From Acidimicrobiia bacterium (GTDB lineage Bacteria > Actinomycetota > Acidimicrobiia > Acidimicrobiales > Poriferisodalaceae), in assembly GCA_022820925.1 (NCBI GenBank), contig JAJEEO010000007.1:62001-126000 (forward strand): a DNA stretch of 64,000 nucleotides, in the 5' to 3' direction. Of the stretch, positions 8,540-17,760 are shown piece by piece. Under the pieces are notes generated by a model. That model saw nothing but the letters and a program-made list of their open reading frames with translations, had not been told where the DNA came from and searched no databases. The first letter of the stretch is position 1; each line of letters starts with the position of its first letter. Position numbers and translations under genes: made by a program.

Positions 8540-9246
8540 GGATAGTGCGCTCCCTGGGCGACCAGGTCGAATTCTTGTGCAGGATCGGCGATCTGCACGA
8601 CACGGTTGACGAAGATTCCCGGCGTGGCAACCGTCTCGGGATCCAGCGAACCCGGCGCGCCCACCGACGCAGCCTGCACCACCGTCGTCCGTGCGGCCAT
8701 GGCCATGATCGGCCCGAAGTTGCGGGCCGTCTTGTTGAACAGCAGGTTCCCGTGCCTGTCGGCAGCGGCAGCCTTGATCAGCGCCCAGTCGGCCCTCAAC
8801 GCGTGCTCGAGCACGTGGGGCACGCCGTCGAAGAACCGCTGCTCCTTGCCGTCGGCCAATTCGGTCGCGGCACCCGTCGGCGTGAAGAAGGCCGGAATGC
8901 CCGCCCCGCCGGCCCGGATGCGCTCGGCGAGCGTGCCCTGGGGAACCAGCTCGAGCTCGATGCGCCCAGCCCGGTAGACGTCGGCAAACACAGTCGAGTT
9001 CGAGCTGCGCGGGTACGAGCCGACGATCTTGGCCACTTGGCCGCAGCGGATGAGCGCCGCCAGCCCGACCTGCCCGTTGCCGGCGTTGTTGGAGATGACC
9101 GTCAGGCCCGAGGCGCCTTGGTCAATCAGGGCGTGGACGAGCTCGATCGGGCTGCCGGCCTCACCGAAGCCGCCGATCATCACTGTCTCGCCATCGGCGA
9201 TCTCCGCAACGGCCTCCGCTGCGCTCGCGACCCGCTTGTCGATCAT
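8536..9246 (-). CDS. CoA-transferase, alpha subunit
   Basis: Family I CoA-transferase A subunit, 236 aa, partner of the gene immediately downstream. The N-terminus has DGETVMIGGFGEAGSPIEL, where the glycine-rich loop contacts CoA, followed by LTVISNNAGNGQVGL and ELVPQGTLAERIRAGGAGIPAFFTPTG, all characteristic of PcaI/ScoA-type subunits. The small ABM protein gene lies 18 nt upstream in the same orientation, so a four-gene minus-strand group (cupin, ABM protein, A subunit, B subunit) is likely. Confidence 0.92.
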   Translation of the reverse strand: MIDKRVASAAEAVAEIADGETVMIGGFGEAGSPIELVHALIDQGASGLTVISNNAGNGQVGLAALIRCGQVAKIVGSYPRSSNSTVFADVYRAGRIELELVPQGTLAERIRAGGAGIPAFFTPTGAATELADGKEQRFFDGVPHVLEHALRADWALIKAAAADRHGNLLFNKTARNFGPIMAMAARTTVVQAASVGAPGSLDPETVATPGIFVNRVVQIADPAQEFDLVAQGAHYP

Positions 9247-9264
9247 CGTGCCCGCCGCATCGCG

Positions 9265-9570
9265 CTACAGATCGAGTCCGATGGCCGCGACCGGCGTCGT
9301 CATCTGCATCTGCGGGGGTGACCCCATCAGCGGCCCGAACGCCGCCATCGCTGCCTGCATCGCCGGCGTCTGGCCGTGGTGCTGCATCGACTCCGCATCG
9401 CTCATCAACGCGAAGAACCAGAACGTGTTGCCCTCGCCCCGGTGGTACGAGTAGATCTCAACGCCCGGCTCGTCGCGGGCGGCCTCGACCATCGAAGCCA
9501 GCACGGCCTCCATCTCGTCGGCCTTGCCGTCCTGGCAGTCGAAGCTGCCGATCACCGTTGCCTTGCCCAT
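9265..9570 (-). CDS. ABM-domain protein (putative quinol monooxygenase)
   Basis: Small ferredoxin-like-fold protein of 101 aa matching the antibiotic-biosynthesis-monooxygenase (ABM) domain: GSFDCQDGKADEMEAVLASM, then EPGVEIYSYHRGEGNTFWFF and the helix HGQTPAMQAAMAAFGPLM. Such proteins act as cofactor-free oxygenases on quinols or polyketides, or as dimeric stress proteins. Its place directly upstream of the CoA-transferase pair suggests a part in degrading an aromatic or quinone-like compound; this is inferred from context only. Confidence 0.8.
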   Translation of the reverse strand: MGKATVIGSFDCQDGKADEMEAVLASMVEAARDEPGVEIYSYHRGEGNTFWFFALMSDAESMQHHGQTPAMQAAMAAFGPLMGSPPQMQMTTPVAAIGLDL

Positions 9571-9630
9571 CGCCGTGCCCCTCAGTTGTTCGGGTTGTCT
9601 CCGGCTGAGTCTGCCTGAGCACGGCCCTCG

Positions 9631-10005
9631 TCAGGCGCGCCAAGCAGCAGGATCGACGTCGTCACCCAGCACGGCGAACACCACCGTGGCGCCGTCGGGA
9701 ATGAACCGCGACTTGTGGCCTTGGCCGTCCAAGTCGTCGGCAAGCAGGGCATCGCCGGTGCCGATGTGACGCAGCGTCCCATCGCCGGCCTCGACTTCGA
9801 GCTCGCCGCCGAGGGGGATGACCAGCTGCCGGCGCGGAGCGTTGTGGAAATCCATGTCGAGTGCCGGCTGGCCCGTGCGGAAGAAGACGCCATCGACCCG
9901 CAACAGCGGTGTCTCGTCGCCGCGCTCACCTCGAGTCGTGGCGATCTCTAGATCCTCGAACATGGTCTGGCCGTCTGCGCCGGTGCGCATCCAAGTGACC
10001 TTCAT
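9631..10005 (-). CDS. cupin-fold protein
   Basis: Protein of 124 aa with a single small cupin-like barrel: the glycine-centred turn VIPLGGELEVEAGDGTLRHIGTGD is the usual cupin strand pair, followed by FIPDGATVVFAVLG. The usual first-motif histidines are mostly lacking: DFHNAPRRQLV has one His and GHKSRF another, so metal binding is uncertain. It is the first of a minus-strand group leading to the ABM protein (60 nt gap) and CoA-transferase genes. Function unknown. Confidence 0.72.
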   Translation of the reverse strand: MKVTWMRTGADGQTMFEDLEIATTRGERGDETPLLRVDGVFFRTGQPALDMDFHNAPRRQLVIPLGGELEVEAGDGTLRHIGTGDALLADDLDGQGHKSRFIPDGATVVFAVLGDDVDPAAWRA

Positions 10006-10077
10006 GGGCGAATGCTCCTGATCTCGTCGCCGTTCTTCTGACGCGGGCCGCGCGGGCCGCTCACCGCACGCTGCCGT

Positions 10078-11499
10078 TCAGCCGCCGGCCCACAGGGGTG
10101 GGGTGGGCATCGGGCCGCGAGCTGCCTCGTACGCCGCTGCCAGTGACAGCGACAGGGTCTCGTCGCCGCCCCGGCACATGAACTGGATCGACGTCGGCAA
10201 GCCACCGCCCGCTCCCGCCGGCGACACTCCCGTCGGCACGGTCGTCGAGCACAGCGCCAGGAAATTGCCGGCCCGGGTGAACAGCGCCGGGGTATTCGTC
10301 TCGTCGGCCTCATCCACCGGCAGCGGCAGCATCGGCGTGGTGGGCGTCACCATCGCGTCGAGGCCTTCGAACGCCTCGGCAAACTCGGCAAGGTCGATGC
10401 GCCGCTGCACCATCGCTGCGATGTACTCGCTGGCCGAGATCCCGGCGCCCGGCAGCACTCGGGCCCGCACCCGCTCGTCCACCTTTGAGGCCGGATTCTC
10501 CATCATCTCGCCGTAGTAGTGGTACGACTCGGCCGTCACGATCACGAAGCGAGTGTTCTTCATCTCCTCGAAGGACGTCGGCGGGTCGAAGGGCACCACC
10601 TCGGCGCCCAGCTCGGCCAGCACCCCCAGAGCAGCGTCGTAAGCGGCGAGCTGCGCGGTATCCACTCCCACTCGCTCGGCATCGCTCAAACAGCCGATGC
10701 GCCGACCGCCCAAGCCGCCCTCGATCGCCACATGAATCGCCCCGTAGCGACCGCCACCGGCCAGCCAGTCCCGCTCAACCTCGGCCGGCGGCGTTCCCAG
10801 CATGGCGTCGAACATGAGCGCCGCGTCCAGCACCGTTCGGGCCAGCGGCCCCGGCGTGTCCAGCGTGTGCGACAGGGGAACGATGCCGTCGATCGGCAGC
10901 AAGCCCTCGGTGGTCTTCAGCCCGACGATCCCGCACAGCGCTGCAGGCAGCCGCACCGACCCGCCCGTGTCGGTCCCCACCGCGCACGGCGCCATGCCCG
11001 CCGCCACCGCCGCACCCGACCCAGACGACGATCCGCCCGGCGTTCGCAGCACGTCAGGGTCCCACGGGTTCCACGGCGTGCCCATGTGCTGATTGGTGCC
11101 CCAACCGCCCATGGCGAACTCGACGGTCTTGGTCTTGCCCAGCAGGATCCCGCCCGCGTCCAGCAGCCGCTGCGCAACTGTGCCCGTCGCCGGCGACACC
11201 CGCTCAGCCCACTCTGCCGATCCCGCCGTCGTCACCCGGCCTTCGACATCCACGATGTCCTTCAGCGCGAACGGCACGCCGAAGAACGGCCCCAGCGACG
11301 CGCCCGAGTCGCGCGCCGACGCCGCCGCCACCTCGGCAGCCTGAGCCGCCGCCCGAGCCTCGTCGGCATACACCGCCTGCCAGGCCCCCACCCGCCCGTC
11401 CAGCGACGCAACCGCCGTCAGGCATTCCTCGGTGGACTCCACCGGCGAACGGGACCCATCCCGGTAGCCCGCCGCCAGATCAGCAATCGTCGCCGTCAC
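10078..11499 (-). CDS. amidase (amidase-signature family)
   Basis: Amidase-signature enzyme of 473 aa that hydrolyses C-N amide bonds through a Ser-cisSer-Lys triad. The catalytic Lys is in GVPFALKD (Lys80), the cis-Ser in TPGGSSSGSG (about residues 157-158), and the nucleophile in GTDTGGSVRLPAA (Ser181). The length is normal and no GatB or GatC partner is nearby, so it is more likely a stand-alone catabolic amidase than the Glu-tRNA amidotransferase A subunit. It stands alone between the cupin gene and the epimerase gene, on the same strand as both. Confidence 0.9.
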   Translation of the reverse strand: MTATIADLAAGYRDGSRSPVESTEECLTAVASLDGRVGAWQAVYADEARAAAQAAEVAAASARDSGASLGPFFGVPFALKDIVDVEGRVTTAGSAEWAERVSPATGTVAQRLLDAGGILLGKTKTVEFAMGGWGTNQHMGTPWNPWDPDVLRTPGGSSSGSGAAVAAGMAPCAVGTDTGGSVRLPAALCGIVGLKTTEGLLPIDGIVPLSHTLDTPGPLARTVLDAALMFDAMLGTPPAEVERDWLAGGGRYGAIHVAIEGGLGGRRIGCLSDAERVGVDTAQLAAYDAALGVLAELGAEVVPFDPPTSFEEMKNTRFVIVTAESYHYYGEMMENPASKVDERVRARVLPGAGISASEYIAAMVQRRIDLAEFAEAFEGLDAMVTPTTPMLPLPVDEADETNTPALFTRAGNFLALCSTTVPTGVSPAGAGGGLPTSIQFMCRGGDETLSLSLAAAYEAARGPMPTPPLWAGG

Positions 11500-11632
11500 G
11501 CCACCTCAACTCGCCATCCTCGCCCGTCACCCTCTGCGACAGGCTCCGGGCAGTCTCGCGCCCAGCAACCCGGCCCGCCCGTACTGCGCATGAGCGACCC
11601 CAATCATCAGCGCGCCGTCCGAAGCAACGCAG

Positions 11633-12736
11633 TCACGCACGGAAGCTGCCGCGGCGGCCGCCGGGGTTCTCGCGGGGTCCGTAGTAGCCGAACGTCCAAC
11701 CCGGCATGTGCTCCCACTCGATGCGCCCGACTGCTTCCGCGTAGCGCTCCGTCGCCGCGATCAGCGCGTCCTCGGCGGCGTAGTCGAAGGGATCCTGCAG
11801 CCGCGTCGCCGCGCCGGCGTCGTCGGGCAGGTTCTCCGCCTGCCATCGCACGGTCCGCCGCAAACCATCCTCGGGGTCCACCCTGTCCCGATAGCCGAGC
11901 TGCTGGCGGATCTTCTCGGTGCTCAGGATCGAGTGCGCCGACGAGTGGTTGAGCAGGAACGGCCCGCCCGTCGCGGCCAGCTCGCCAGGCACCGAGACGA
12001 GCTCGAAGGGATTGCCGAGCTCGTCGCCGATGATCTGCGCGATCTGCGCATAGGTGAACTGCCGATCGTCGCCCACGTTGTAGACCTCACCCGCCGACGC
12101 ATCGATGTGATCCACCGCCAGCAGCACCGCTGAGGTGGCGTTCTCGACGAACGCCGACGTGGCGACCGTCAACCCGCCGTCGGGCACGATGATCCGGCGC
12201 CGGCCGTCGAGCGCACGCTTGACCAGCGTCCACTCCCGCGGCAGCACCTGGTTGGGGCCGTAGATGTACGGGTAGCGGAAGTGCGTCGCATCTGGGTGCA
12301 GCGAGAACGTCAGCTCCTCGGACTCGGCCATCTTGAGCGGCTTGGGCCCAGAGCGCTCATCGCCGACCAGCAGAGCATCCTCACCTGTCGGGACGGCCAT
12401 CCCTTCGGGGAACTCGACGGCAGGTTCGGCGTACCCGCTGTACACCGGCACACCGCCGATAGAGATGAGACGTGGCGTGCGTCCGACGAGCACCTTGACG
12501 ATCGACCGCAGCCGGCCGTACATCGCAAAGACCACATCGAAGTTGCGGCCCTCGATCGACGATCGGAACGCATCCTCATCGAAGGGATCGGTGTGGATGT
12601 GCTCGAGATGATCGGGGATCGTGTCGACCTCGTGGCGGCCCGTGTGCAGGATCGTCACGGTGTGACCGCGGTCGACGAGGCCGTTCACAATGTGGGGCCC
12701 GGTCGGCCCCGTCCCCCCGATGACCAGGATGTCCAT
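11633..12736 (-). CDS. NAD-dependent epimerase/dehydratase family protein
   Basis: Extended-SDR protein of about 367 aa. The Rossmann motif is LVIGGTGPTGPHIVNGLVDRG at the N-terminus. The active-site region HFRYPYIYGPNQVLP carries the YxxxN/YGP pattern of the family, but the classical YxxxK is not obvious, so catalytic competence is uncertain. The C-terminal part has VYNVGDDRQFTYAQIAQII, typical of NDP-sugar epimerase relatives. The ATG at 12736 begins directly at the first beta strand; an in-frame ATG six codons upstream (12754) is the alternative. The substrate is not predictable. Confidence 0.82.
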   Translation of the reverse strand: MDILVIGGTGPTGPHIVNGLVDRGHTVTILHTGRHEVDTIPDHLEHIHTDPFDEDAFRSSIEGRNFDVVFAMYGRLRSIVKVLVGRTPRLISIGGVPVYSGYAEPAVEFPEGMAVPTGEDALLVGDERSGPKPLKMAESEELTFSLHPDATHFRYPYIYGPNQVLPREWTLVKRALDGRRRIIVPDGGLTVATSAFVENATSAVLLAVDHIDASAGEVYNVGDDRQFTYAQIAQIIGDELGNPFELVSVPGELAATGGPFLLNHSSAHSILSTEKIRQQLGYRDRVDPEDGLRRTVRWQAENLPDDAGAATRLQDPFDYAAEDALIAATERYAEAVGRIEWEHMPGWTFGYYGPRENPGGRRGSFRA

Positions 12737-12769
12737 CCCGTCAGCTTGGCCCACCGCCGCCGCCGACGC

Positions 12770-14731
12770 TCAGTCCCGGTGCACTTCTGGCGGCGTCGGC
12801 ACGGCCCGGGTCAGCCAGCACGCCGCCGTGTCGTCGCGCCGCAGAGCGCATGCATGCTCCCAGCCGACCGAGACCGACGCGAACGGACCCTCAGGCACCT
12901 TCATATCGGCCTCGGTCACATCGCCCCAGCACTGCACCGAACCGTTGACCCGCACGCCGCAGCCGTAGTCCTGGCTCAGCGACACATCCAGGAACGCGCC
13001 AGCGGGTGGCTCTGCCTGGCCCGTGTCGTTGAGGCCCCAGCACGTCAGCTCGCCGTCGAGCCCGATGGCGCAGGCGGTGGCCCAGCCCGCTGCCACTCCG
13101 AGGAACTCCTTGTCCGGCACCCGGTTCTGGCCGAAGCCGTCGTCGCCCCAGCACCGGACTGTCCTGTCATGCCCCGAAGCGCATGAGAAATGACCCCCTG
13201 CGGACACCTCCACGAACGTGCCCGATGGCGAATCGAGCTGGCCGTACCGATCGTCGCCCCAGCAGGTCACGGTCTCATCCGAGAGCAGCCCGCAGGCGTG
13301 TTCCTGACCGGCGGTCACCCGGTCGAAGGTGCCCGACGGAGGCCTGCTGGCGCCGTAGTTGCTGTAGCCCCAGCACCTGAGGGCGCCGTCGGTGCGCGCC
13401 CCGCACGAATACAGGGCACCGGCCGACACATCCCAGTAGAGGCCTGGCGCCGGCGACGCGCGACCCCACAGGTCCGCGCCCCAGCATTCGACTTGTGCGC
13501 CCGAGCGGATTCCGCACGAGTGACCGCTGCCTGCAGAGATTCGGTCGAAGGTGCCGTCGGGCGCGTCGATCACCTTGCCGAGGTCGTGGCCCCAGCAGGT
13601 GAGCACGTCCTCGATCGTGACGCCGCAGGTCTGCAAGTTGCCTGCTGATACCGACCTGAACGACCCCGCCGGAGGGTAATTCTCGCCAGCCTGGTCCGAT
13701 CCCCAGCAGGCGACACCACCGGTGACCCGCAGCGCACACGATGTCAGCGCTCCTGCCGATACTGAGGAGAAGCTGCCGCTGGGCGCATCGGTGCGGCCCG
13801 GACCGTTGTAGCCCCAGCAGATCAGGTTGCCGTCGCTGCGCACCCCGCAGCTATGGACGTTGCCTGCAGAGACGTCCAAGAACCTGCCTGCAGGCGGTTC
13901 AGCCCGTCCCGAGTCGTTCAGGCCCCAGCACGCGAGCGTGTCGTCCGAGCGCACACCGCACGCGTGATAGGAGCCGGCTGACACGTCGGTGAACTCGCCC
14001 GCCGGCGGCTCGGCCTGCCCGAACCGGTTGCTGCCCCAGCATCGCAACGTGCCGTCGATCCGCTTACCGCACGTGAAGCCATCGCCGGCGGACACCCTCG
14101 TGAAGTCGCCGGACGGCGGCTCGGATTCGCGGTCTATGTTGCGGCCCCAGCAGACGAGAGCGAAGTCGTAGCGGACAGCGCACGAGTGATTGCCGCCGAC
14201 TGAGATGTCCACGAACTCGCCGACGGGCGGTTCGGCTTGGCCATGAGTGTTGCGGCCCCAGCAGGTGAGCGAGTAGTCGCCGCGGACAGCGCAGGTGTGC
14301 AGGCCGCTTGTCGAGACCCACTCGAACCACTCGACGGCTTCGGTCGCCGTGCCGCCGGCTGACTGGTCTGCCGCGCCGGAGTCATCGGCCGTGCTGGCTG
14401 TGCTGGTCCCGCCGCCCGATGCGTCCGCAGGCGGGCCAGCGGTCGTCGGAGGGGGCGCGGTGGTGCCGGTCAGCTCACCGCTCGGGGCCTCGCCGTCGGC
14501 GGGGGCCGCATCCGAGCTCGTCATGGGGGCCGGCGTCGCCGTGGAGGTGGTGGCAGAAGCTGGAGCAGTCGCGGCCTGTGCAGGCGCGTCGACGTTGTTG
14601 ATCTCGGCACCGTCGTCGTCCCCGCTGTCAAACAGCCATCTCGAAGCAAGCAGGACGACGGCACCCAAGACCACGAGTGCACCGACCAGCTGAATCCAGC
14701 TCACCGCTGGTCCGTCGGCGTCCTCGTCCAT
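12770..14731 (-). CDS. membrane-anchored RCC1-like repeat protein (14 repeats, Cys-paired)
   Basis: Protein of 653 aa. After 11 residues there is one transmembrane segment (WIQLVGALVVLGAVVLLASRW), then a Ser/Thr/Ala/Pro linker to about residue 135, then 14 consecutive repeats of 37 residues covering the rest. The consensus is roughly FxxVSAGxxHxCGVRxDGxLxCWGxNxxGQAEPPxG. Each repeat carries two cysteines, one after the His-like position and one in the CWG box, apart from small variations. This is the short RCC1_2 type of beta-propeller blade; 14 blades fit two seven-bladed propellers outside the cell. The paired Cys could form intrablade disulfides. The ATG at 14731 is chosen because further upstream the frame runs into the divergent CoA-transferase gene. 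Ligand unknown. Confidence 0.85.
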   Translation of the reverse strand: MDEDADGPAVSWIQLVGALVVLGAVVLLASRWLFDSGDDDGAEINNVDAPAQAATAPASATTSTATPAPMTSSDAAPADGEAPSGELTGTTAPPPTTAGPPADASGGGTSTASTADDSGAADQSAGGTATEAVEWFEWVSTSGLHTCAVRGDYSLTCWGRNTHGQAEPPVGEFVDISVGGNHSCAVRYDFALVCWGRNIDRESEPPSGDFTRVSAGDGFTCGKRIDGTLRCWGSNRFGQAEPPAGEFTDVSAGSYHACGVRSDDTLACWGLNDSGRAEPPAGRFLDVSAGNVHSCGVRSDGNLICWGYNGPGRTDAPSGSFSSVSAGALTSCALRVTGGVACWGSDQAGENYPPAGSFRSVSAGNLQTCGVTIEDVLTCWGHDLGKVIDAPDGTFDRISAGSGHSCGIRSGAQVECWGADLWGRASPAPGLYWDVSAGALYSCGARTDGALRCWGYSNYGASRPPSGTFDRVTAGQEHACGLLSDETVTCWGDDRYGQLDSPSGTFVEVSAGGHFSCASGHDRTVRCWGDDGFGQNRVPDKEFLGVAAGWATACAIGLDGELTCWGLNDTGQAEPPAGAFLDVSLSQDYGCGVRVNGSVQCWGDVTEADMKVPEGPFASVSVGWEHACALRRDDTAACWLTRAVPTPPEVHRD

Positions 14732-14918
14732 GCCGCCGATCGTACGACCGCCCGCTCGAGCGCACCCCGGCCCAGCCGGCCCGAATCCGTGCCGCACTGC
14801 GTGCACGCTGGCCTCGGAGCGTCGGGGCAGCCCTGTGCAACACTGACCCGATGCCCGGCCAGACAGGTGCGGCCTGCGACATCTGCGCACGACGCTGCCG
14901 CCAGCCGGGCGTTCCGCG

Positions 14919-16106
14919 ATGAGCACTGCGGGACCTGGGCCGCTGGCGGGCATCCGTGTCGTGGAGATCGCCACGTTCATCGCCGCGCCCGGCGGCTCGC
15001 ACCTGCTGGCGTCGCAGGGTGCCGAGGTCATCAAGGTGGAAGACCTAGTGGTCGGCGACCCGCTGCGCATGTTCGGGTCGAGCCGGGGCGGCATGTCGGG
15101 CTGGTTCGCCAACATCAACGCTGGCAAGCGCTCGCTCGCCATGGACATCGCCTCGCCCCAGGGGCGCGAGCTCATGGCCGACCTGCTCGCCACCGCCGAC
15201 GTGTTCGTGCAGGCGTACCGGCCCGGCGTGGCCGAGCGGCTCGGCATCGGCGAGGCCGACGTTCGCGAGCGCAACCCCAACGTCATCTACGTGTCGATCA
15301 GCGGTTTCGGCCGTGACGGGCCGTACTCGAAGCGCCCTGCCTACGACGCCGTCATACAGGGCTGGTCGGGCATCGCCGCGGTGCAGGGCGGCGATGGCGA
15401 GCCGCAGTTCGTGAAGAGCTTCATCCCCGACAAGGTCACGTCGCTGACGTGGACCCAGGCCGTGTGCGCGGCGCTGTTCGCCCGTGAGCGCACCGGCCGG
15501 GGCGAGCACGTCGAGCTGTCGCTGCTCGATTCGGCGGTCAGCTTCATGTGGCCCGACGCGATGATGGACCACACCGTGCTGGCCGACGACGCCGACCATC
15601 GCCCCAACCTGCTCGCCGACTACCGGCTGCTGGGCTGCCGCGACGGCTACGTGGCGGTCATGCCGCTCACCGATGCTCACTGGAAGGGCGTGGCCGATGC
15701 GTTCGACCGTCCCGACCTGCTCACCGACCCTCGCTTCGCCGAAGCCGGGCCACGAGCAGCGCACTTCGGCGACATGATCGACACGCTCGGCGAAGTGGTG
15801 GCCGATGTGGCCCGCGACGACGTGGTCGAGCGGCTCATCGCAGCCGACGTGCCGGTGGCGCCGGCGCTGCGTCCCGACGAGATCGCCGCCGACCCGCAGG
15901 TGCGCCATTCCGGCGTGGTGCGGGAAGTCGACCACCCCATCGTCGGCCCGATCCGCCAGCACCGCCCCGCCGCGCTGTTCGCCGGCGGCATGCCCGAGCT
16001 GCGCCACGCCGTCGAGCGCGGCACCGACACCGACCAGATTCTGAGCGAGCTCGGCAGGTCACCCGACGCCATCGCCGAGCTGCGTGCCTCGGGCGTCGTG
16101 AAGTAG
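14919..16106 (+). CDS. CaiB/BaiF (family III) CoA-transferase
   Basis: Family III CoA-transferase of 395 aa, which moves CoA between acyl-CoA donors and carboxylic acids via an aspartyl anhydride. It begins GPLAGIRVVEIATFIAAPGGSHLLASQGAEVIKVE, the standard start of the family, and has the catalytic Asp in RPAYDAVIQG (Asp143) and the GRGEHVELSLLDSA block. Length and layout match formyl-CoA transferase and related bile-acid and carnitine CoA-transferases. Divergent from the repeat-protein gene, it stands 164 nt ahead of the acyl-CoA dehydrogenase-like gene on the same strand. Both may act on the same acyl substrate. Confidence 0.9.
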   Translation: MSTAGPGPLAGIRVVEIATFIAAPGGSHLLASQGAEVIKVEDLVVGDPLRMFGSSRGGMSGWFANINAGKRSLAMDIASPQGRELMADLLATADVFVQAYRPGVAERLGIGEADVRERNPNVIYVSISGFGRDGPYSKRPAYDAVIQGWSGIAAVQGGDGEPQFVKSFIPDKVTSLTWTQAVCAALFARERTGRGEHVELSLLDSAVSFMWPDAMMDHTVLADDADHRPNLLADYRLLGCRDGYVAVMPLTDAHWKGVADAFDRPDLLTDPRFAEAGPRAAHFGDMIDTLGEVVADVARDDVVERLIAADVPVAPALRPDEIAADPQVRHSGVVREVDHPIVGPIRQHRPAALFAGGMPELRHAVERGTDTDQILSELGRSPDAIAELRASGVVK

Positions 16107-16270
16107 CGCGACCGCGCAGGCACAGCCGTGCGGACCCGCACCCCGCCCGTCGCAACGAAGTGCCCGAACGCAACGACGGGTCGTGCGGAGGGGTCGGGCG
16201 CGAGATGGCAGCTCATTCGAGAAGCTGCTGCGGAATGCAACAGACGCCGCAGTGCGTTAGGAATAGTGAA

Positions 16271-17464
16271 ATGACGGTCGACGAGGCACAAAGCGCTGCC
16301 GCTTCGGACGGTTCGGGTCGGGAGCTGCGGATCGACGGTCGCACCGGTGCGGTGCTCTCTGAGCACTCCGCCTGGAACGAAGAGCACCGCCACCTCTCCG
16401 AGCAGTCGATCTCGGCACTGCGTGACTCGGGAGCGCTGCGGCTGCTGGTGCCCGAGCGAGTCGGGGGCGACGAGTTGACCCTCGCCGACATGGTCGCCAA
16501 CGTGCGCGAGGCCGCCCTGTACGACGGCGCTGCGGCCTGGGTGCTGATGGTGCTCGTGGGCCACAGCTGGATGCTCGGCTCGATGAGCGAAGACCTCCAG
16601 GACGAGGTGTACGGGGCCGACCTCGGCGCGATCGTGCCGGGCTCGCTGGCCCCGGTCGGCTCGGCCACCGAGTGCGACGGCGGATGGCTCGTCGACGGGC
16701 GCTGGCCGTTCACGAGCGGCGCGGTCTGGGGCGACTGGTTCCTGCTGGGCTCCCAGGTGCTCGAGCCGGGGGAGCGACCCCGCCTGATCCACGTGGTGAT
16801 GCCGCGTTCCGACATCACCGTCGACGACAACTGGTACGCGATCGGACTGCGCGGCACGGGCTCGTGCGATGTCACCGCCGAGCAGGCCTTCGTGCCCACC
16901 CACCGCATGCTCGACTCGGGCGAGCTGCTCGGCGCCCGCTCGCCCTGGTCTGCCCGCCACCGCACCTCGCTGTACCACACGCCGGTCCTGCCCGGGCTGT
17001 CAGTGCATGTCGCGGCCACCGCCCTCGGGCTCGCACGGGCCGGGCTCGACGATGCCGCCGCCCGTTTCGGTGTGCAAGAGGACCGCTACATGGGCACGTC
17101 CAAGTCGCGCCGGCCGGGGCTGCACATGCGCCTGGCCGAGGCCAACACCGAGGTGCGGGCTGCCGAGATGCTCATCGACGACACGATCGGCCTCTTGCGC
17201 CGGGCCGCCGAAGGCGACGACTCCAAGGCGCTGCGAGCCCACGCCAAGTATCAGGGCAGCTACGCCATCGAGCTGTGCCGCCGGGCGCTCGACCGGGTCA
17301 CCACGGCGGCAGGCGGGCGGGCAGTCTTCGACGGCAGCCGCCTGCAGCAGACCTTCCGGGACGTGACGATGGCCTCCCAGCACCAGGTCGCCGATCTCGA
17401 CACGGTCGGCGAGGCCTACGGCCGCACCCGCCTCGGCATGGACCCCGGTCCCCACCCGCTGTAG
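16271..17464 (+). CDS. acyl-CoA dehydrogenase family protein (type-2 C-terminus, flavin monooxygenase-like)
   Basis: FAD/FMN enzyme of 397 aa in the acyl-CoA dehydrogenase superfamily. It carries LRLLVPERVGGDELTLADMV near the N-terminus, FTSGAVWGDWFLLG and WYAIGLRGTGSCDV in the middle beta domain, and a C-terminal helical domain of the Acyl-CoA_dh_2 type, which is shared with two-component flavin monooxygenases such as HpaH/DszC relatives. The catalytic Glu of true dehydrogenases is not evident, so hydroxylation with reduced flavin is as likely as dehydrogenation. The start is ATG 16271, with AGGA about 8 nt upstream. Confidence 0.85.
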   Translation: MTVDEAQSAAASDGSGRELRIDGRTGAVLSEHSAWNEEHRHLSEQSISALRDSGALRLLVPERVGGDELTLADMVANVREAALYDGAAAWVLMVLVGHSWMLGSMSEDLQDEVYGADLGAIVPGSLAPVGSATECDGGWLVDGRWPFTSGAVWGDWFLLGSQVLEPGERPRLIHVVMPRSDITVDDNWYAIGLRGTGSCDVTAEQAFVPTHRMLDSGELLGARSPWSARHRTSLYHTPVLPGLSVHVAATALGLARAGLDDAAARFGVQEDRYMGTSKSRRPGLHMRLAEANTEVRAAEMLIDDTIGLLRRAAEGDDSKALRAHAKYQGSYAIELCRRALDRVTTAAGGRAVFDGSRLQQTFRDVTMASQHQVADLDTVGEAYGRTRLGMDPGPHPL

Positions 17465-17553
17465 CCCAAACGCGACGCTGCGAAGCGGCGGGCTTCTGCT
17501 CGCCACGGCGTTGCCGGTACTCCCGTCGGCAATCCGGTTGATATCTTGACTGT

Positions 17554-17760
17554 GTGACAAAGACATCTGTCGAAATCGATCGAGACATCGTGGCAGAGGC
17601 CGCGGAGATTCTCGGCACATCCTCCCTGCGCGACACGATCGACGCCTCGCTGCACGAGATTGTCAACGCTCGGCGCCGCCTGGAACTCGTCGGGTTGCTG
17701 TCGGACCCTGAGCGCTTCGACTTCGCAGCTGCAGACTCGGCCTGGGGCGCAGACAGCTAG
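17554..17760 (+). CDS. vapB: VapB-like antitoxin
   Basis: Antitoxin of 68 aa. The N-terminal half (TSVEIDRDIVAEAAEILGTSSLRDTIDASLHEIV) is a ribbon-helix-helix/MetJ-like DNA-binding domain of the actinobacterial VapB type; the C-terminal LSDPERFDFAAADSAWG is the toxin-binding tail. The start is GTG at 17554. Its TAG stop shares one base with the GTG of the PIN-domain toxin, so translation is coupled. A TATCTT hexamer lies 7 nt before the start, compatible with a nearly leaderless transcript. VapB proteins usually repress their own operon. Confidence 0.88.
   Translation: MTKTSVEIDRDIVAEAAEILGTSSLRDTIDASLHEIVNARRRLELVGLLSDPERFDFAAADSAWGADS

Noticed and set aside
16140..16180. CCCGTCG / CGACGGG inverted repeat before the acyl-CoA dehydrogenase-like gene
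   Set aside because: A 7-bp GC-rich stem is frequent by chance at this base composition, and there is no T-tract or other signal.
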